This document shows positions 23,985 through 30,916 of a DNA stretch of 64,000 nucleotides, piece by piece (the first letter of the stretch is position 1; each line of letters begins with the position of its first letter). Under the pieces are notes generated by a model. It did not search any database. It was not told the origin of the DNA and worked only from the letters and a program-made list of their open reading frames with translations. This DNA is from Anaerolineae bacterium. GTDB taxonomy: Bacteria > Chloroflexota > Anaerolineae > Aggregatilineales > Phototrophicaceae. The stretch lies in the NCBI GenBank assembly GCA_022820665.1, contig JAJEFB010000034.1, positions 1-64,000 of the forward strand, given 5' to 3'. A program made the translations under genes and the position numbers.

Positions 23985-25292
23985 ATGGCTGAAGATCGTT
24001 CATCGGGGGGACTACTGGCGTCTTTTCGACTGGTGATCGTCGGCATATTGGTGGTGATCATTGTCCCGGCGCTGGCTTTTATCATCGCCGCCATCGGACG
24101 CAGCATCGTCGCCGACCCGAGCGATTCGGCGCCGGTCGCGCTCGACAAAAGCAATGCTTGCGTCGCCTGTCATTCGCGAACCACGCCCGGCATCATCGAG
24201 CAATACAGCCGCAGCAGCATGGCGGCCGCCAATGTAACATGCCAAAACTGTCACGAGGTAGAGGCGGGTTATCCCGGTGGCATCGCGCATCATGACACGT
24301 TTGTTTTGACCGTTCCCACCACTGCCAAGTGCGCCACTTGCCATCAAAACGAAGCGGCGCAATTCAACGCCAGCCGCCACGGCTTGCCAGCCTATGTCGC
24401 CATGTGGGGCGCCGGCGGTTTGAGCGAAGAGCACCTGGCAATCTACGAGTCGATACCGGAAGGCAGCTTCAATCCCGACCGAATGCGAAACGCGCTCTTT
24501 GAAAAAGAGGGCCGGGCCATCACAAAATTCGCTTGCAGCGGCTGCCACGATATCGGCGCGCCGGCCGCGGATGGTTCGATTGGCCAGTGCCAGGAATGCC
24601 ACCTGCGGCACGAATTCAGCCTGGAGCAGGCGCGCAAGCCGGAGACCTGCAACCACTGCCACATCGGTCCCGATCATCCGCAGTATGAGATCTATATCGA
24701 GTCCTTTCATGGCATCGCCTATCTAACGGGCGGCGATGACTGGCATTGGGATGCCGAGCCGGGCACCCTGACCGTGCAGGACTTCCCCGCCCCCACCTGC
24801 GCGACCTGCCATATCAGCGGTTTCGGCGGCGCGAGCACGACGCACGACGTCGGCGACCGCCTGACCTGGTATCTCTTCGCGCCGCAGAGCCAGCGGCGGC
24901 CCGCCTGGCAGGACAATCAAGTGCGGATGCAAGCCGTCTGCAGCGAGTGCCACAGCGCCGCCTTCATCGACGAATTTTATCTTGACGCTGACGCTCTGAC
25001 CGAAGAGATCAATCGCCGCGTACAGTTGAGCAACGAGACCATCGCCCCGGCGCGCCAGGCGGGGCTATTGACCGACGAACCCTTCGATCAGCCAATCGAC
25101 TTCCTGCACTTTGACCTGTGGCACCACTGGGGGCGCACAGCGAAGTTTGGCGCCTGGATGGGCGGCCCCGATTATGTGCAGTGGCACGGCGCTTACGAGA
25201 TCTTGCGCGATCAAGCGGAACTGGAAGAGATGGTCCGCGAATTGCTGGAGGAAGCCGGTCTCGCCGGCTCAAACGAGTCTGACGGGAGTTGA
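23985..25292 (+). CDS. Octahaem cytochrome c, hydroxylamine oxidoreductase (HAO)-like, membrane anchored
   Basis: 435 residues with an N-terminal helix (about 15-38) and eight CxxCH sites at about 59, 86, 116, 184, 202, 222, 272 and 319. The segment CNHCHIGPDHPQYEIYIES and the C-terminal LWHHWGRTAKFGAWMGGPDY are typical of the HAO/multihaem family that acts on hydroxylamine or nitrite. In HAO a C-terminal-region Tyr cross-links the catalytic haem of the neighbouring subunit; in the LWHHWGR segment I see no such tyrosine, which would favour a reductive role, but this needs alignment. AACGGAGG precedes the start. The next gene follows after 2 nt with an extra membrane subunit. Confidence 0.85.
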   Translation: MAEDRSSGGLLASFRLVIVGILVVIIVPALAFIIAAIGRSIVADPSDSAPVALDKSNACVACHSRTTPGIIEQYSRSSMAAANVTCQNCHEVEAGYPGGIAHHDTFVLTVPTTAKCATCHQNEAAQFNASRHGLPAYVAMWGAGGLSEEHLAIYESIPEGSFNPDRMRNALFEKEGRAITKFACSGCHDIGAPAADGSIGQCQECHLRHEFSLEQARKPETCNHCHIGPDHPQYEIYIESFHGIAYLTGGDDWHWDAEPGTLTVQDFPAPTCATCHISGFGGASTTHDVGDRLTWYLFAPQSQRRPAWQDNQVRMQAVCSECHSAAFIDEFYLDADALTEEINRRVQLSNETIAPARQAGLLTDEPFDQPIDFLHFDLWHHWGRTAKFGAWMGGPDYVQWHGAYEILRDQAELEEMVRELLEEAGLAGSNESDGS

Positions 25293-25294
25293 CA

Positions 25295-26200
25295 ATGGCT
25301 TACCTGGCGCTCGCGCTGCCACGATTCCGTCACCTGCGAACCCCCTTCAGCCGCGACCAGGCTTTTCTGCTGCTGGCCGCCTTCAATCAGTTTTTCATCG
25401 CCGCCGACATTTATCTGGCGCATAACATAAGCGGCGGCATCAAACCGGCAGAATGGATTCCAATCGTTTCGGGATCAGTTTGCGGAGCCTTGCTTCTGGT
25501 TGCCGGCGCGATTGCGGTCAAGAATCGCGACCTTGCCAGCGCGCTCGCCAATCTCGTTTTTGCGCTCAGCATCGGGATTGGACTGCTGGGCGCTTATTAT
25601 CATCTGAACCGCACGGTATTGTTAAGCGAGGGACTGGTCAGCATCCAGGCGGTCGCGACCTTGATCTGGGCGCCGCCGGTCATCGGTCCCTTGTTTTTCG
25701 TTCTTATTGGCGTATTGGGCATCAGCGCGGCCTGGATCGAAGAGCCGGCTGACAGCGGCAGGCTGCAACTGCTGCGGGGCAGGACGGTGCAAATGCCCTA
25801 CAGCAAGACCCGCGCCTATCTGCTGATCGTCGCTACTTTCATCCTGGCGACGCTCATCAGCAGCGTGCTGGACCACGCGCGATTCGGCTTCGACAATGCC
25901 CCGGTCTGGCTGCCGGTGACGGCTGCTCTGTTTGGTTTCAGCACAGCCCTGCATTTGGGCATTGTCTCGCGGCCGAACCCCGGGGACATCGCCGCGCATG
26001 GCGCCGCCATGCTGCTCTTGATTGTGGTGGGCGCGATTGGCTTCGTTTTGCATTCGGAATCCAGCTTGACATCGGCCGGAGTGATCGTGGTCGAGCGATT
26101 CTTGCGAGGCTCTCCGCTGCTGGCGCCCCTGCTCTTCTGCAATGTTGGTTTGATGGGATTGCTGGCGCTGCTGGCGCCCGGCGAAGAGTCGCGGTTATGA
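25295..26200 (+). CDS. Polytopic membrane protein coupled to the octahaem cytochrome
   Basis: 301 residues from ATG 25295, with ACGGGAG just upstream overlapping the end of the octahaem gene. About eight hydrophobic helices, evenly spaced; no cysteine-haem motif and few conserved charged residues inside the helices. I do not recognise the family. The tight spacing (2 nt after the previous stop) suggests it anchors the octahaem protein or connects it to the quinone pool. That role is inferred from context alone. Confidence 0.65.
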   Translation: MAYLALALPRFRHLRTPFSRDQAFLLLAAFNQFFIAADIYLAHNISGGIKPAEWIPIVSGSVCGALLLVAGAIAVKNRDLASALANLVFALSIGIGLLGAYYHLNRTVLLSEGLVSIQAVATLIWAPPVIGPLFFVLIGVLGISAAWIEEPADSGRLQLLRGRTVQMPYSKTRAYLLIVATFILATLISSVLDHARFGFDNAPVWLPVTAALFGFSTALHLGIVSRPNPGDIAAHGAAMLLLIVVGAIGFVLHSESSLTSAGVIVVERFLRGSPLLAPLLFCNVGLMGLLALLAPGEESRL

Positions 26201-26239
26201 AACAACTGTGAGCGGCGCGCAAGCGCGGTATGTATTGAA

Positions 26240-26417
26240 TTCGGTTGAAATAAAGAACAACAATCACCTGACACCGGTAGGGGCGATCCGGTGGATCGCC
26301 CGACGAGCAGAAACTGAATGTGTATCGGGCGACTCACCGAGTCGCCCCTACCAACGTCGTTCGGTTTTTGGGTTAAGGATCTCTTGTCGAGGGCTGTCTA
26401 AACCTATTTCAACCGAA
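26240..26417. repeat. MITE-like element with 13-bp terminal inverted repeats upstream of ccmE
   Basis: TTCGGTTGAAATA (26240-26252) recurs as its exact reverse complement at 26405-26417. Inside, GTAGGGGCG (26277-26285) and CGCCCCTAC (26343-26351) bracket two hairpins (GGGGCGATCC/GGATCGCCC and GGGCGACTC/GAGTCGCCC). No coding capacity. It fills most of the 300-bp gap between the polytopic membrane gene and ccmE. Confidence 0.65.
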
Positions 26418-26501
26418 AGGGATACACTACCGTATGCGCGAGATAGTGACAAATATCACAAATACCGTATAATAAGAGCAGAACACCGGGCGACAGGAAC
26501 G

Positions 26502-27038
26502 ATGGGCTATATGGCCGAGATCAGTTGGGCAAAGCCCAAGCATCTGCGAAAAACGAAGGGGGCGGAGCGCCTGAAATTTTTGATTGGCGGCGGTTTGATC
26601 CTGGCGTCGGTCATTTATTTGCTGGTGTCCGGCACCTTGCAGGGGGCGCGCTATTTCATCACCGTAGACGATCTGCTCAAGGACGGCGCTTACCTGGGGA
26701 AGACTGTGCGCATCTCCGGCGCGGTAGATGGCGAAAGCATCGAATATGACAGTGAGAACGCGATCATCCGCTTCGAGATTGTCAATATCCCGAGCCAATT
26801 CGATGATCTGGCCAGCGCGCTGCGCGCCGCCTTGGCGGACCCGGCAGCGTCCCGTTTGTCGATTCTGGTCGAGGACGAAGCGATACCGGATCTTTTGCAG
26901 CACGAGGCGCAGGCCATCCTCACCGGCGCGCTGGAAGTCGACGGCATTTTTCACGCGGGAGAATTGCTGCTGAAATGCCCGAGCCGTTTTGAAGAAACCT
27001 CCCCCGAAGGCTTGAGCGCTATTCCGGAACACAACTAA
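26502..27038 (+). CDS. ccmE: CcmE, periplasmic haem chaperone (cysteine-type variant)
   Basis: 178 residues with one N-terminal membrane helix (about 27-46) and an OB-fold (RISGAVDG...AILTGAL). CcmE takes haem from CcmC/D and hands it to CcmF. Classic CcmE binds haem covalently through the His in a HxxxY motif; here the corresponding site reads C-P-S-R-F (CxxxF) after ELLLK. The cysteine-type CxxxY is known from other lineages; the Tyr to Phe change is notable. ATG 26502 is used; ATG 26511 is equally possible (AGGA at 26495). The stop overlaps the ccmF start by 1 nt. Confidence 0.88.
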   Translation: MGYMAEISWAKPKHLRKTKGAERLKFLIGGGLILASVIYLLVSGTLQGARYFITVDDLLKDGAYLGKTVRISGAVDGESIEYDSENAIIRFEIVNIPSQFDDLASALRAALADPAASRLSILVEDEAIPDLLQHEAQAILTGALEVDGIFHAGELLLKCPSRFEETSPEGLSAIPEHN

Positions 27039-29098
27039 TGCTGGCGGAAATCGGGCTCGCATCTCTGGCATTGGCGCTACTGCTGGCGCTCTACGCCGCG
27101 GCCGCCTGCTTGCTTGGCATCCGCGCGGGGGGCGACATGCTGCTGCGCAGCGGTCGCAACGCGGCTCTCTTGACATTTCCGGCGACGCTGCTGGCGACGG
27201 CGGCGCTGGTTCTGGCTTTGATGACCGAGCAGTACCAAATGAGCTATGTATGGTCGGTGACGGATCCGCAGACCCCGGCGATCTACCGCTTCACCGCTTT
27301 GTGGGGATCGCAGCGGGGTTCGCTGCTGTTTTGGTCGCTCTTGCTCAGTTTGTTCACATTCGGCGCGATTTCGCTCAATTGGCGGAGCGAAGGTCGATTG
27401 ATGCCTTACGCGATTGCGACCATGATGGCGACCTTGTCCTTTTTCCTCGGGCTGTCGCTGCTGCTGGAGAATCCATTTGAGCGTTGGTGGATCTTGCCTG
27501 ATATGCCGGAGTCGCGGCAAGTGGTGGAGACGGCGCTGATCCCGCCCGGGGCTATTGCGCCGGCGATGGAGAATCTGGCGGCTAGCGCGACCGGCTTGAA
27601 TCCCCTGTTACGTCATTTCGGCATGATCATACATCCGCCCATGCTTTACCTGGGCTTTGTCGGTTTCACCATTCCCTTCGCCTTCGCGCTGGCGGCGCTG
27701 GCCTCCGGCGATTTATCCACGGGCTGGATCAAGGCGACGCGGCGCTGGACGCTGATCGCCTGGGTTTTCCTGAGCCTGGGGCTGATATTGGGCGGGCGCT
27801 GGGCTTATGACGTCTTGGGCTGGGGCGGCTATTGGGGATGGGACCCGGTGGAAAACGCGGCTTTTTTGCCCTGGCTGGTCGGCACGGCTTTTATCCACAG
27901 CGTCATGATCCAGGAAAAACGCGGCATGCTCAAAACCTGGAATATGGCGCTGGTGATCGCGACCTTTTCGGCGGTCATGTTCGGCACCTTCGCCACGCGC
28001 AGCGGCGTGATCGAAAGCGTACACAGCTTCGCCCGCAGCGAGGTTGGCTTCCCCATGCTGGCGTTTTGGGCGCTCATGACATTCATCGCGCTGACCTTGT
28101 TGTTATGGCGATGGCAGCGCGGCGAATTGCGAGGAGAGCGCCAGTTCGCCAATATCCTGAGCCGCGAAACGATGTTTGTACTCAATAATGTCATATTCAT
28201 CGCGCTCTTTGCAGCGATTTTTTGGGGCAGTTTTGGATTGCCGATCATCTCCGAATTGTTCATGGGGGTGGAAGTTACGATTGGCCCCGCGACCTTCGAG
28301 TTCTTCGTGGTGCCGCTGTTTATCGCCATGTACATCTTGATGGGCATTGCCCCGTTGTCGGCTTGGGGTTCCACGTCGGCGCGGCGCCTGGGCAAGGCGA
28401 TCACGGTGCCGTTCTCGCTGACCATCCTCAGCGTCCTGCTGCTGATGATTGCCGGGACGGGCGCTCTGGTTTCTATCTTGGGATACGGCGTGGTACTCTT
28501 CGCGGGATATGTGGCGCTTTTTGAGATTTATCGAGGCGCGCGAGCGCGGCATCGGGGCTTGAACGAGAACTGGATGCGGGCTGTCATAGCGCTCTTCCGC
28601 CGCAACCAGCGCCGCTACGGCGGCTATATTGTTCATCTGGGCGTGACTGTCATCGGTATCGGCGTCATCGGCAGCACAGTCTTCCAAACCGAGGTTCAGC
28701 ATACCCTGGCGCGCGGAGAGATCATCGCCGTCAAGGACTACGGACTGCGCTATGACGATTATATTCGGGCGCAGGCGGTCGACGGGCGCATGATGAATAT
28801 CGCCGAGCTTACGGTGCTGAGAAATGGCGCTCAAGTGGCGCGGATTCGGCCGCGCGTGGACGATTATCCCGACATGCCCATGACCATCGCCGGCGCGCAC
28901 AGCACGCTTGAAAACGACTTCTACGTCTTGTTGATCGGCGGGAATCGGGAGCGCGCGACTTTTCGCATTTATATCAATCCACTGGTGAATCTCGTTTGGT
29001 GGGGAGGCATCGTGCTAATAATCGGCACAGTGATCGCCGCTTATCCGAAAGTCGTCCCGGCGCGGCGCATTCGCAAGCGCGAGGCGGAAAGCCCGTGA
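27038..29098 (+). CDS. ccmF: CcmF, cytochrome c haem lyase core
   Basis: 686 residues with about 14-15 membrane helices. The haem-handling WWD domain is visible as WGGYWGWDPVENAAFLPWL (about 260-285), and the flanking His residues used for haem ligation are present (GMIIHPPMLYLGF; AFIHSVMIQ). CcmF attaches haem from CcmE to CxxCH of apocytochromes on the outer side of the membrane. Its ATG overlaps the ccmE TAA, indicating translational coupling. Length is in the usual range for the family. Confidence 0.95.
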   Translation: MLAEIGLASLALALLLALYAAAACLLGIRAGGDMLLRSGRNAALLTFPATLLATAALVLALMTEQYQMSYVWSVTDPQTPAIYRFTALWGSQRGSLLFWSLLLSLFTFGAISLNWRSEGRLMPYAIATMMATLSFFLGLSLLLENPFERWWILPDMPESRQVVETALIPPGAIAPAMENLAASATGLNPLLRHFGMIIHPPMLYLGFVGFTIPFAFALAALASGDLSTGWIKATRRWTLIAWVFLSLGLILGGRWAYDVLGWGGYWGWDPVENAAFLPWLVGTAFIHSVMIQEKRGMLKTWNMALVIATFSAVMFGTFATRSGVIESVHSFARSEVGFPMLAFWALMTFIALTLLLWRWQRGELRGERQFANILSRETMFVLNNVIFIALFAAIFWGSFGLPIISELFMGVEVTIGPATFEFFVVPLFIAMYILMGIAPLSAWGSTSARRLGKAITVPFSLTILSVLLLMIAGTGALVSILGYGVVLFAGYVALFEIYRGARARHRGLNENWMRAVIALFRRNQRRYGGYIVHLGVTVIGIGVIGSTVFQTEVQHTLARGEIIAVKDYGLRYDDYIRAQAVDGRMMNIAELTVLRNGAQVARIRPRVDDYPDMPMTIAGAHSTLENDFYVLLIGGNRERATFRIYINPLVNLVWWGGIVLIIGTVIAAYPKVVPARRIRKREAESP

Positions 29099-29208
29099 TG
29101 ATGGTTGGCTCCCCCTCGTCCCATTGCAATCTGAGGACAGGACAGGTTTGATACGATTGAACATGAACGTGACAAATCAGTCGTCACAAGTAAATATTAT
29201 GGCGAAAA

Positions 29209-29237
29209 TTGTAGGGGCGACCTATCAGGTCGCCCGC
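29209..29237 (+). repeat. GTAGGGGCGACC-type repeat, copy 1
   Basis: A 29-nt sequence with the hairpin GGGGCGACCT-ATC-AGGTCGCCC. The same 29 nt occurs at 35051-35079, also directly upstream of a signal-peptide-encoding gene. Related elements are at 26277-26351 and 36610-36674. A degenerate partner (ACCCTTGGGTCGCCC) follows at about 29257. Confidence 0.65.
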
Positions 29238-29339
29238 CAGAGCGCAAAAAAATGTAGACGCAACCCTTGGGTCGCCCGAAAATACCTCAAAACGTACAAG
29301 TTATGGAGCGAAATTCTGCCCAATAGAGCCCTGTCCTGT

Positions 29340-29364
29340 CCTCTCCCATTGCAATGGAGAGGGG
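29340..29364. repeat. CATTGCAATG palindromic repeat, copy 1
   Basis: CCTCTCC-CATTGCAATG-GAGAGG with one unpaired C. The same core CATTGCAATG flanked by C-rich and G-rich arms occurs at 36711-36736 and 38134-38161. Together with the repeat at 29209 it fills the ccmF-ccmH gap. Confidence 0.6.
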
Positions 29365-29450
29365 GAGCGCTTAACTCGAAGACCGATAGACGCTTTGGCC
29401 TACGCGCGATAAGCAGTTGCGAGCCTTTGCGGAATCCAGCCCGCGTAAGG

Positions 29451-29918
29451 GTGAGATTCTATCTTCTTGTATGGCTGCTGTTGGCAGTACTGGGTACGCA
29501 GGCGCAGGACGGGGTGATTTCCGACAACGCAGTGAACGCGGTCGCGGAAAAGATGTATTGCCCGGTCTGCGAGAACATACCGCTGGACGAGTGCCAGACG
29601 CGAGCCTGCATCGAGTGGAAAGAAGAAATCCGGCTGCAATTGGCGGAAGGCAAGGATGAAGCTGCGGTGATCGACAGCTTTGTGCGGCGCTTCGGCGACC
29701 AGGTGGTCGGCATTCCACAGGACCCGGTGCTGCGCGGGCTGACCGTCGTGACGCCGATCCTGGCGCTTTTTCTGGCGATCGCGCTGGGCGCTTATACGTT
29801 TTCCCGATTTGGCGCGCACCAGCGCTTGAGCATCAGCGATGAAGCAGATTTGAGCGCGACGGTCGCGGATGAGGTTTATCGACAGCGGCTGGAAGAAGAC
29901 CTGGCAGCGCGGCGATAG
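29451..29918 (+). CDS. ccmH: CcmH, apocytochrome c thiol-reducing protein
   Basis: 155 residues from GTG 29451 (TTG 29427 is an alternative). The frame is open from 29124, but that upstream part is built from two intergenic repeat elements, so I exclude it. A signal peptide (FYLLVWLLLAVLGTQAQ) is followed by the CcmH redox site CPVC and a three-helix-like fold (RLQLAEGKDEAAVIDSFVRRFGDQV), then a membrane helix (about 95-115). CcmH keeps apocytochrome CxxCH thiols reduced for haem ligation. CcmG follows after 8 nt. Confidence 0.85.
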   Translation: MRFYLLVWLLLAVLGTQAQDGVISDNAVNAVAEKMYCPVCENIPLDECQTRACIEWKEEIRLQLAEGKDEAAVIDSFVRRFGDQVVGIPQDPVLRGLTVVTPILALFLAIALGAYTFSRFGAHQRLSISDEADLSATVADEVYRQRLEEDLAARR

Positions 29919-29926
29919 AGCGCACG

Positions 29927-30502
29927 ATGAGCGAAGTCGAGCAACTGGAATTCCTGGATCACGCGGTTCCCAAGCGTCGTCAACGCCGATTTAGTTTGGG
30001 CACAATGGTTCTGTTGACGGGGTTCCTGGCGCTGGCGCTCGCGTTGGCGCTGCAGTTGGCGCGGCAAAACGCCACACAGCCAACCGGCGGCCCGGCGCCG
30101 GATTTTCATTTGAAATTGTTTGACGGTGGCGAACTGCGCCTGTCGGAATTGCGCGGGCAAGTGCTATTGCTCAATTTTTGGGCGAGCTGGTGCCCGCCCT
30201 GCCGAGACGAAGCGCCGGATCTGCAAGCGCTGCATAGCGACTTCAGCGAAGCCGGTTTGACGGTAATCGGGATCAACATTTTGGAGAGTTCACGGGAAAA
30301 GGCGCTGGATTACATCAATGAGTTCGGCATCAGCTACCCCAATGGCGAGGACACCGGGCAGTTTATCGCGAAATTGTATCGCGTTGAGGCGCCGCCGGAA
30401 AGTTTTCTCATCGACAGAACGGGGGAGATTCAGCGCTTTGTATTGGGCGCGTTGAGTTATGACGACATGAGTCGCAGTATTCGCGAGCTGCTGGCGAGTT
30501 GA
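29927..30502 (+). CDS. ccmG: CcmG/DsbE-type thioredoxin-like protein
   Basis: 191 residues: an N-terminal membrane anchor (about 25-45) and a thioredoxin fold with active site WCPPC (in ASWCPPCRDEAPDLQ, about 86-100) and the cis-proline region near PPESFLID. It reduces CcmH or apocytochrome disulfides on the outer face, receiving electrons from a CcdA/DsbD-type protein not seen in the window. It sits between ccmH and the CcmI-like gene in the cytochrome c maturation operon. Confidence 0.9.
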   Translation: MSEVEQLEFLDHAVPKRRQRRFSLGTMVLLTGFLALALALALQLARQNATQPTGGPAPDFHLKLFDGGELRLSELRGQVLLLNFWASWCPPCRDEAPDLQALHSDFSEAGLTVIGINILESSREKALDYINEFGISYPNGEDTGQFIAKLYRVEAPPESFLIDRTGEIQRFVLGALSYDDMSRSIRELLAS

Positions 30503-30504
30503 AG

Positions 30505-30915
30505 ATGAGCATCCTGGGGCTGATCATATCACTCGCTTTGTTTTTAATTGCGATTGCAGTAGTAGCGCAGCCATTTTTGCGACCGCGCAAAACATCAGAG
30601 AAAGACGACCTGCAGTTGCAGGTACAGCGAGACCGTGTCCAGGTGTACTACGAACGCGTTTTGACCAATATGCGCGATCTCGACGAGGATTACGCCACCG
30701 GCAAGATCGACGAAGCCGATTATCGCAACGAGCGCGAGGTCTGGGCGCATCGCGGCATACGCTTGTTGCGCGTTCGCGATGGCCTGGAGGCGCGACAAAG
30801 CTTGGTAACGGCGGGGGACGGCAATGCGGACAAGATCGACGAGGCGATCGAAGCGGCGATTTCCGCTTATCGCGAAGGCGCGGGGACGGCGATTCATCCC
30901 CGCGAGGCGAACTAG
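30505..30915 (+). CDS. Short CcmI-like membrane protein
   Basis: 136 residues from ATG 30505 (a TTG at 30499 overlaps the ccmG stop). One membrane helix (about 4-24) is followed by a helical, charged region with NMRDLDEDYATGKIDEADYRNERE, the conserved segment at the start of CcmI/CycH. The TPR domain that binds apocytochrome in proteobacterial CcmI is absent, so only the membrane-proximal part is represented. The equivalent of the missing portion may lie in the next gene, whose end carries a similar motif. Confidence 0.75.
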   Translation: MSILGLIISLALFLIAIAVVAQPFLRPRKTSEKDDLQLQVQRDRVQVYYERVLTNMRDLDEDYATGKIDEADYRNEREVWAHRGIRLLRVRDGLEARQSLVTAGDGNADKIDEAIEAAISAYREGAGTAIHPREAN

Positions 30916-30916
30916 A

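Noticed and set aside
29124..29450. Upstream extension of the ccmH frame
   Set aside because: This part is formed by two intergenic repeat elements (29209 and 29340) and lacks protein character; the signal peptide begins after it.
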